Shown here: one piece after another, positions 57,291 through 64,000 of the stretch
How positions within the stretch are numbered: the first letter of the stretch is position 1
How the letters are laid out: the number at the start of each line of letters is the position of its first letter
Source: Euryodendron excelsum
Lineage: Eukaryota; Streptophyta; Magnoliopsida; Ericales; Pentaphylacaceae
Length of the DNA: 64,000 bases
Assembly: GCA_033060915.1 (NCBI GenBank)
Contig: CM065381.1
Location: forward strand, 3,180,001-3,244,000
Direction of reading: 5' to 3'
Program-made: the position numbers and the translations under genes
The notes under the pieces: generated by a model
The model's input: only the letters and a program-made list of their open reading frames with translations
What the model was told of the DNA's origin: nothing
The model's database searches: none

Positions 57291-58712
57291 GTCTTACCCG
57301 TGGCCAGCAACATACCTCCTCAAGTGCCCCTCCTTGATTAGGTTCTCTATCTATTGCTTGAGGTCGAAACAATCATCAGTATTATGGTTGTGATCCCTGT
57401 GGAATCGGCAGTACTTCCTTCGGTTTCTCTCTTTTGAGGGGTCCCTTAACTTCCCAGGCCATTTCAGGTCTGGGTCGTTTTTGATTTCGTTCAGGACGTG
57501 CTCCAGCGGCATGTTCAGGGGGGTGAAATTACGTTCAAAGGCAGTGAACCAGTTGCTTGGCCGCCCGTCCCTTTCTGACCTGTCGCTTCTTGGGGCCTTC
57601 TTGTCTCTGCCGTCCTTATCTTCAGGTGATCTCTTCTTTTTTTCTGACTGGGGAGGTGGCGCCCCATCACGCTCCCATCGCGTTTTCATCGTATCTTTTG
57701 CATTTATATGATTCTAGACCTTGATCATAAGGTCCGCCATAGTCTTCATAGGCTCCTTGGCCAACGAAAACATAAACTTATGGGTCTTGACTTCACTCAT
57801 AAAGGCGGTGACTGTGACCTTATTATCAACATCATCCATTTCAAGGGTTTCCAGGTTGAACCTGGTGACAAACTCGCGAAGGGTTTTGTCTTTCTTCTAC
57901 TTCACATTAAGTAGATTGGTTGCTGGTTTTCTCTACCTCTAGGCTCCAATGTAGTACCCAATGAACAGTTTGCTGAGCTAAACGAAGGAGCTAACAATAG
58001 AGGGTTGAATCCGGTTGAATCACACTCTAGCTGCTCCTTTGAGAGTGTTTGGAAAGGCTCTGCACATAGTCTTGTCTGGGACGGCCTATAGCTGCATCAA
58101 GTCCTTGTAGGTTTCCAGATGATCTAACGGGTTCTTAGTCCCATCGAACATCTCTATAGTTGGCATATTGAACTTGGACAGTAGGGGAACTTGCATAACC
58201 GCTTGAGTGAACGGGGAGTCGGTTTTGTTCACCATCTTTTCGACGGTGTTCGGAGTCCTAGTCTTCACTGCCTCCATGACTCCGGTCATCTGGGCCTGGA
58301 GGGTTCTAAAACACTCATCCCAGGCCGGGGGGTTGTCTACCCTTTCTCCTTCAACCTCGGTGTGTTAAGAGTGATGTCGCAGGTGAGGACCAGAGGCCCG
58401 ACTCTATGCTTTCTTTGGTTAGGCATTGCCGTTTCTGGGTGGTAATGCGCTGTTAGGGGGTAACATGCCACCGCCTGAAAAAACGGGGTCTTCATTCTCT
58501 AGCCTACTGGCATGGCTTCTTCCTCAATTTTCTAGTTGAGCTTAAGGTGGTTCTCCTCCTCCTAGGGCAACAGGGAGTCGTTGAAGTAACTCCCGATTCT
58601 GGGTGATCAGTATTTGCATATTGGCCATCACATCGGCCATCTAGGTTTCGACGGCTGTAACTTTGTTGGTGCTTTCGTCATTCGTAACTTTGTTGGTGTT
58701 TTGGTTATCCAT
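57291..58712 (-). pseudogene. Ty3/gypsy gag, broken
   Basis: Starts at ATG 58712 (MDNQNTNKV), 60 bases after the primer-binding site. Recognisable blocks: MPTIEMFDGTKNPLDHLETY (about 58165-58105), the usual capsid entry motif; TLREFVTRFNLE (about 57880); and YCRFHRDHNHNTDDCFDLKQ (about 57415-57355), a zinc-knuckle-like Cys/His cluster. At least eight in-frame TAG/TGA stops interrupt it, most of the CAG to TAG type. Non-functional. Confidence 0.9.
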
Positions 58713-58780
58713 TGGTAGGGGAACGCGTAAAGTGCCAGACCTAGTGACGACCATAAAGATAGAAACAATCGTTTCTATAG

Positions 58781-58789
58781 ACGGCGCCA
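58781..58789 (-). other. Primer-binding site of the gypsy element
   Basis: Minus strand TGGCGCCGT, two bases after the LTR ends (...ATTATCA). TGGCGCC is complementary to a tRNA acceptor end carrying CCA; the exact tRNA is uncertain. Confidence 0.75.
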
Positions 58790-58791
58790 AC

Positions 58792-59594
58792 TGATAATGC
58801 AGTAAATTTGTAAAGTCAGTCTCCAGGCCGGCGGTAAACTGCTCCGGTGATTTGGGAGGGAAAGAGGGGTGAGGGACGCCAGTGTGGTGCTTGCCAATGA
58901 CAATCTGATGCCAAAGTTAGGTTTCTGGAGATATTTCAACAGAGTTTGGGCTAGGGTTTATGTTTGCGTACCTTATTAGAGAAAATGAGTTTTTCTTTTA
59001 TATAGGTAGGTATCCTAGTAGCTCTAGGAAGGTGTTGCATGCATGGAGATAGTGTGAGATGGTTGTCTCTCCATGTGGCAGCGTGGCATTAGAGGACCTG
59101 ACTGGTGACAGGGTAGTGGGGGAGTGGTTGTCCAACTTCACATGTGGTGCTCCCTTAGGCGTGCATCAGAGCGGGGGAGGTGACTACCTCTTACTACACA
59201 CGAAATCTTGAAGTTGGTAGCACGTTATCATGATTGGGTTGTTAGTGGTAACCCCCACTAGCGTGGCAGTAGAGGAAATGATTGGTACCATCCGCTCAGT
59301 CATGGTTTGCTCAGCCGTGCCATGTCATGGTCTGCTCGGTCTGTAGGGTCCTACTCGATAATGTAGCTGCTTGGTCGAGCTCAAGTTAGCTGGAGCTCTC
59401 AGGGTTGATTTCTATTGTCTTCTTGCTTGACATATACCCTGGGTGTAATGTCTTCGATACGAGCGCCAGTCAGCTCATACGGAGAGTCCTGATCGGTTTC
59501 CATCGATTATTCCTAATTCCCCTGAGTACTCCAAGTGTAGTCAGGGGAATTTGATCGATCGGCCCCATGCATGGAATCTTGATCGGTCCCATCA
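58792..59594 (-). mobile_element. 5' LTR of the gypsy element
   Basis: Bounded on the minus strand by TGATGGGACC (from 59594) and ...ATTATCA (58792), giving TGAT/ATCA termini and a length of about 800 bp. A TATATAAAAG box lies at 58995-59004, about 205 bases before the LTR end, the right place for an LTR promoter. The other LTR is missing, so no target-site duplication can be tested and the outer border is inferred. Confidence 0.65.
58995..59004 (-). promoter_or_regulatory. TATA box inside the gypsy LTR
   Basis: Reads TATATAAAAG on the minus strand and is followed by AAAACTCATTTTCTC, a plausible start of the transcript. Confidence 0.6.
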
Positions 59595-59599
59595 TGAGT

Positions 59600-62500
59600 T
59601 TTTTTTTTAATTTTGTTTATATCAATTGGTATGCTGGCACTTCTATTTATTGTCCATTATTTTTGTTTTTCATACAAGTGTTGGTGATAGTTTATAACAA
59701 ACATAAAATAAATCCTTTTTTTTCTAGGCAAAACTCCACTCATCAATAGATTATACGTGTGATTGGTGATTTGCAGCCTAGAAAATTAGTACATAGACCC
59801 AATTTTATCTCCCTAGTCAATGTAGATTGTACAGCGTTTTATGAAATATGGTTACAGTTATACTCATTTTTGTTGCATTCATAGCCATTTGTCTCGATTG
59901 CGAATTTAACTATATCCTCTGTAGAATATTTTTCTATAACTAAAGCAATGCTGCTTTCTACAATTTGATCTTAATGGTACTAAAAAGGAAATCTGCCTTA
60001 CCACCTTTAATAATTTGGAGAATAAATAAATTTTGGATTTACAATAATATTAAGTCTAAATGAAAAAATTTTCAAATGAAAAATATTCCACCACCTTTTG
60101 GGAGTGCTACAACCAAATTCAGAATTTTTTGTATTTGAAATTTAATAGAAATGGCTATGTATCATTGTTTGTTTCTTTGGCTTAAATTTGTGTGAGTTTC
60201 GTAGATATTCAACAAATTTTGAAAAAAATGAGAATAATTCTCCATGTACACCAAATTTAACCATAGAAATATATAATCGCAAGAAAAAAAAATATGAATT
60301 GTACTTTCAAATCAACTTGAATTTCTTAAGATTTTAGTAGTAACTCATACCATGAAAAGACCTATAAAATTAGCAATGCTTGCGTGGTTTTGTGTCTTGC
60401 CGAGCTTGGCGTATATTTAAAAGAAAACTTTATAAGGAAATCGACCTCATGTACTCAATTCGTGGGCCTCTACGTTAATGGTCGATCATACACATTCCGA
60501 GACATTTCCTACCATCTATTCTAATATATAAGACAAGGCGATAATTTGTGGAAATGAACTGAAATGCAGACAAGGCGATAATTTGTGGAAATGTGGAAAT
60601 GAACTGAAATGCAGACAAGGCGATAATTTGTGGAAATGAACTGAAATGCACTAGGAGGAAATGAAAACACTTTTACTTGGTTCTAATTGTTATTAAATAA
60701 TGACACGTGATTTGTGAGTATATTAACAACCTAAATTTGTGGTATGTGGAGAAATTTTTAATGAAAAATATCATACGGCAAAATCTAATAGGATGTTTTC
60801 TTAAAAGTCTTTTCACTACTTTTTAATTTCTAATTATTGATGTATTCACATATCACGTGTCATCATTTGATAATAATTATTATTAAGTACTTAGTACTAC
60901 CTAATCACTGACTAGTTTTTCCTTTTCTTGACCCATTTAAGGAGAAAATTTTCAATGTAATAATGATACGATGTCATTTTGCTAACATGAACATGAGAGA
61001 TTGTCTTAGTTAAGTGAATGTGTTCTTCACATTGACTAACTAAAGTTCAAATCTTGAGGCTTGACCGCCAGAGATTAATTCCTTTTGAATGTACCAAACG
61101 GATTGTGCCAAATTGGTCAAGAAGTCAAATATCAATTTGATTCGTAGTAACAAAAATAATTGCAAAGTAATGCATTTGGTTTCATTTTCAAAAATTGTTT
61201 CTTGTTCTTGAAAACTAAAAACAAATTTTTTTTTAGAAAACTCGTTTGGTAAACTATTATTGAAAAATATTTTCATAATTTATTTTTTAGATCACCCAAG
61301 TTTTAGGAAAATAGTTTTAAATTATTTTCTAAATTTTCAAATATTGTTTTCATGTAAAAATAAAAATGATAATGTTTTAACCTTTTCTTTTATTTTTGGT
61401 TTTCGAAAACACGACAAACAAAAACTATACTAAACAGGGTTTTCCATAAAAATGTAATTTGTGCACTCCTTTGGGTATATTCTTCATTGTTACTTACTGT
61501 CAGCTTAACTTGTTACACAGTTGCAGGGGCAGAACCAAGATTTGGTTTTGGGGTGCTGAAACTTTAAAATACAAATTTCCGCCTATTGTTATGTTTATTT
61601 TAAAAATTTTTCACATACCTTTCTAAGCTAAAATATGATAAATACATTAGAATGTAAGACTAAATTTCACTACATGAAAAATAACTTTTATTGAACCTCA
61701 GCAAAATATTGAAAAAAAACAATTTAACTGTTTACATTTCAACTCAATTAGTTACTCAAGTGGAACTCGGCGTTTTAATCCCGAAAAAACATTTATGATG
61801 ATCATATGCTGAACTTCAATACAACTTCCTTTTAATGTATACATATGTATTCGTGCTTTAGAACTAATTTTAACTACTATGTAATATCTTAATACATGTG
61901 TGAGTGTCTATATGCTTCTATTTAATGGGTGAAACACACTTGTGTTGATTGGTGTACTTCAAAAAAGAATAATAAATTATTGATTTTATTAGGTTAGGAC
62001 GTGCAGAAAATAGGTATAACCTGTAATCTACTATACAAAATTTTGATATTTATTTTATTAGGACCCTAAGAATGGTCATAAATTGTGGGAGGTTAGGACC
62101 CTTAAGGATGAATTTAAATTGTGAGGGGTGCCAATAGTGTAAATTTTTGTTAAAACATTATTTATGTCCACTACATATAAGAGGGTTATACAAAAAGTGG
62201 GGGTGTCATGGCACCCTCACCCTTCAAGTAGTTCCTCCACAACACAGTTGAATACTTTAAGTTAATAAAGTATTTAATTTTTTTCTTTATTAAAGTAAAG
62301 TATTTAATAAAGTAGTTAATAAAGTATTTAATAAAGTATTTAATCTTAACTATTTAATTTTTTTCTTTATTAAATTTTTTTCAATAATTATGGGTTACAT
62401 GATGGATAATTACTTTCCTAGTCTATCCCTAACAACCTAGGAGTCAAGATTTGAACCAACTTCCCAAAATAGTAACAGCCTATCAAGTCATTTGTATTCA

Positions 62501-62760
62501 TCAAGAGGAAAAAGAGCTACTACAATTGTAATACCATATTAATTTTTTTTGTTTGTATTTTACGTTTATCTTTCAGACAAACAATTGAATTATAGTCAAT
62601 AACTTTAAAATCGAGAATGTATACTTTTTTAGATTGCTGTTTCCTTTGCCAATTTTCTATATGTGGAAATTAAGTTAATTAGGGCTTGTTTGGTGGGACA
62701 AATAAAATCAACTTTCATTGATTAGTTCAAAATACATTAGTTTATAAATGAGCCAAGTCT
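59600..62760. other. AT-rich intergenic DNA with transposon fragments
   Basis: No gene. A segment at about 61142-61445 starts GCATTTGGTTTCATTTTC and ends ACTAAACAGGGTTTTCC, foldback-like. From 61524 (GCAGGGGCAGAACCAAG) to about 62215 (GGCACCCTCACCC) it looks like an old DNA transposon edge-to-edge, without coding capacity. TTAATAAAGTA words repeat at 62265-62360. Confidence 0.4.
60532..60650. repeat. Three tandem 37-bp units
   Basis: GACAAGGCGATAATTTGTGG continuing AAATGAACTGAAATGCA occurs at 60532-60568, 60569-60613 (with an 8-bp internal duplication, TGGAAATG) and 60614-60650. Copies are otherwise identical. Confidence 0.95.
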
Positions 62761-62763
62761 AAG

Positions 62764-63060
62764 TTTTTTTTTTTTTTTTTTGATGGGTGAAGTGTACATT
62801 AGGAGGCAGCAGAAAGATCCCTACATAAAAGGTTGCATAGATTTTGACATTTTCTCCATCCACACCCGTTCTTCATCAGCAATATCAACAACAATCTAGC
62901 CAAAACATGAGCAATACTATTTCCGTTTCTTCTAACATGATTGCATTCACTGAGAAGAATAGTAGCACTGAGCGTTAAGAAACTTTGTAGCACTGAGAAC
63001 TGATTTAGCATCTTCAATTAAGTGCCTAAAATTGGATAACTAAAAAAATAATCCTAAAAC
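62764..63060 (-). pseudogene. LINE 3' end: RNase H tail plus poly(A)
   Basis: Minus strand: CNHVRRNGNSIAHVLARL, then after a frameshift DIADEERVWMEKM, resembling the end of the RNase H domain of plant LINEs. A stop is followed by CTTCACCCATC and a run of about 20 A (plus-strand T run at 62766-62783). The element is heavily 5'-truncated. No certain target-site duplication was seen. Confidence 0.6.
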
Positions 63061-63269
63061 ATAACATTTGTTGAATCTCTCAATTTTAGATTAAGTGATC
63101 CCCTATTATAAAAAAAATGCCTAAATTTAAATGTTAAAAAAATTAGTTATATAAATTTTTTTACTTCTTTTTTTAACTATGAAACATATTTAATTCATTA
63201 ATGTGCTAATCCTAAGATTGTTTAATTAATATTGTTGAGACAAACAACGGGACTAAAACTCCAAATTAT

Positions 63270-63539
63270 GGCCTTGTTTGGTAAAGTTTATTGTTTTTAT
63301 TTATTATTTATTGTTTATTTTTTAAAATAAAAATGGCATTTATTTAAATTTTTTTAATATTTTACAAAATTAAAAAAAACTAAAAATACTAAAATTAGTG
63401 TGTTTTCTCTTATTAAAACATTAGTCTAGTACTATTAGTATAACGATAATCTATAAATATCTATCACTTGATCACAAAAAATATACAATAAAAATATACA
63501 ACAAAAAATAAAAATTAACAACATTGCCAAACGAATCCT
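63270..63539. mobile_element. MITE with CCTTGTTTGG...CCAAACGAATCC ends
   Basis: GGCCTTGTTTGGTAAAGTTT on the left and GCCAAACGAATCC on the right are inverted, imperfect repeats; the A/T interior is largely self-complementary (TTTATTGTTTTTATTT / AAATAAAAATTAACAAC). It resembles the element at 39041-39252 in type. Confidence 0.5.
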
Positions 63540-64000
63540 GCGACCCTACAACTACTTAGTTGACTCTTTGGCTGGGACTAGCTGATTAATGTTTTAATAC
63601 CTGATTCGGTGGCTAGTATGGCAGTGTACATCATTGGTGACCCAACCACAGCCCCACCAGAGAGAATCCACGGCCAGCATCAGCACATACGAACCCCCGC
63701 GCCACGCACGATGACATTTTTTATTTTTTTTTCCATTACTCTTCAGAATCTTTACAAACTTAAAACAAAGAAAAGGGCATTTTTGGTATTCAAAAAATAA
63801 AAACACAAACAAAAAAAGTGAAATGCTATTCACAATTGCGGTTAGTCACTACCTGATGTATGTCGCGATCATATCAAGTGAAGAGTAACCTACAACTGTG
63901 AATGTCGGTAGCACTTCTTAATAAAAAAATTCAAAAAATAAGATCGGGAGATAAAACGAACTAAACTATTTAAACTCAATTAATTAATTTTATTAGTTAT
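63540..64000. other. Right edge, no gene recognised
   Basis: A less AT-rich patch at 63600-63715 (CCACAGCCCCACCAGAG, CCGCGCCACGCACG-like) has only short overlapping frames on both strands without recognisable protein features. Confidence 0.4.

Noticed and set aside
55698..59594. Possible integrated pararetrovirus (caulimovirid) instead of a retrotransposon
   Set aside because: The primer-binding site beside a TG...CA-bounded LTR, the gag CCHC-like cluster and the gag-protease-RT order indicate a Ty3/gypsy element. No movement-protein-like sequence was seen.

Overview
This is an AT-rich eukaryotic nuclear window from a flowering plant. The evidence is spliced genes with GT-AG introns, TATA boxes, CT-rich leaders, many (GA)n/(TA)n microsatellites, and decayed plant retrotransposons. 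The protein families and the Ty3, Ty1 and LINE relics fit a eudicot, probably a woody rosid; the sequence does not fix the species. Gene density is low. I recognise one complete well-known gene, two small complete genes of unknown function, one gene fragment and one weak small gene.

Layout. 0-3 kb: a possible small three-exon gene on the minus strand (about 2.7 to 1.3 kb). 3-23 kb: no convincing gene; a tRNA-derived SINE-like piece (5.6-5.85 kb), short inverted-repeat elements, a LINE relic (16.4-17.3 kb) and several local tandem duplications (10.5, 17.4, 21-22, 22.5 and 23.0 kb). 23.9-27.2 kb: a complete nine-exon AIL5/PLETHORA5-type AP2 transcription factor gene on the minus strand, including a 9-nt exon; its 487-codon frame stays open across all eight introns. 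29.9-30.4 kb: a 192-bp tandem repeat. 30.5-31.75 kb: a GC-richer patch with a run of 27 G. 32.1-35.5 kb: nested transposons, in which a hAT-like element lies at the edge of a MITE and carries a collapsed Ty1/copia element with an envelope-like remnant and 3' LTR. 36-44 kb: repeats and AT-rich DNA, plus a cluster of four G-boxes at 42.4-42.6 kb. 44.1-46.0 kb: a tandem pair of single-exon genes sharing a GVP(F/Y)xWExxPG motif. 46.9-50.4 kb: MITEs and LINE relics. 52.1-52.7 kb: the first two coding exons of an afadin/alpha-actinin-binding-protein-like gene, apparently cut off. 52.8-54.85 kb: a block of about 1 kb duplicated in tandem, each copy carrying a retroposon inside a MITE. 55.7-59.6 kb: a 5' LTR, gag, protease and partial reverse transcriptase of a dead Ty3/gypsy element, minus strand. 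59.6-64 kb: repeats, a LINE 3' end with poly(A) tail and a MITE.

How it fits together. The AIL5-type gene and the afadin-like fragment are, from memory, near neighbours in Arabidopsis (At5g57390 and At5g57410). The window may therefore be an ancestral gene block expanded by transposons, with the afadin-like gene losing its 3' part. I found no operon-like, CRISPR, phage or other unexpected gene system. The most interesting material is the nested transposon history, the microexon-containing AIL5 gene with GA-repeat introns, and the possible small gene at the left end.
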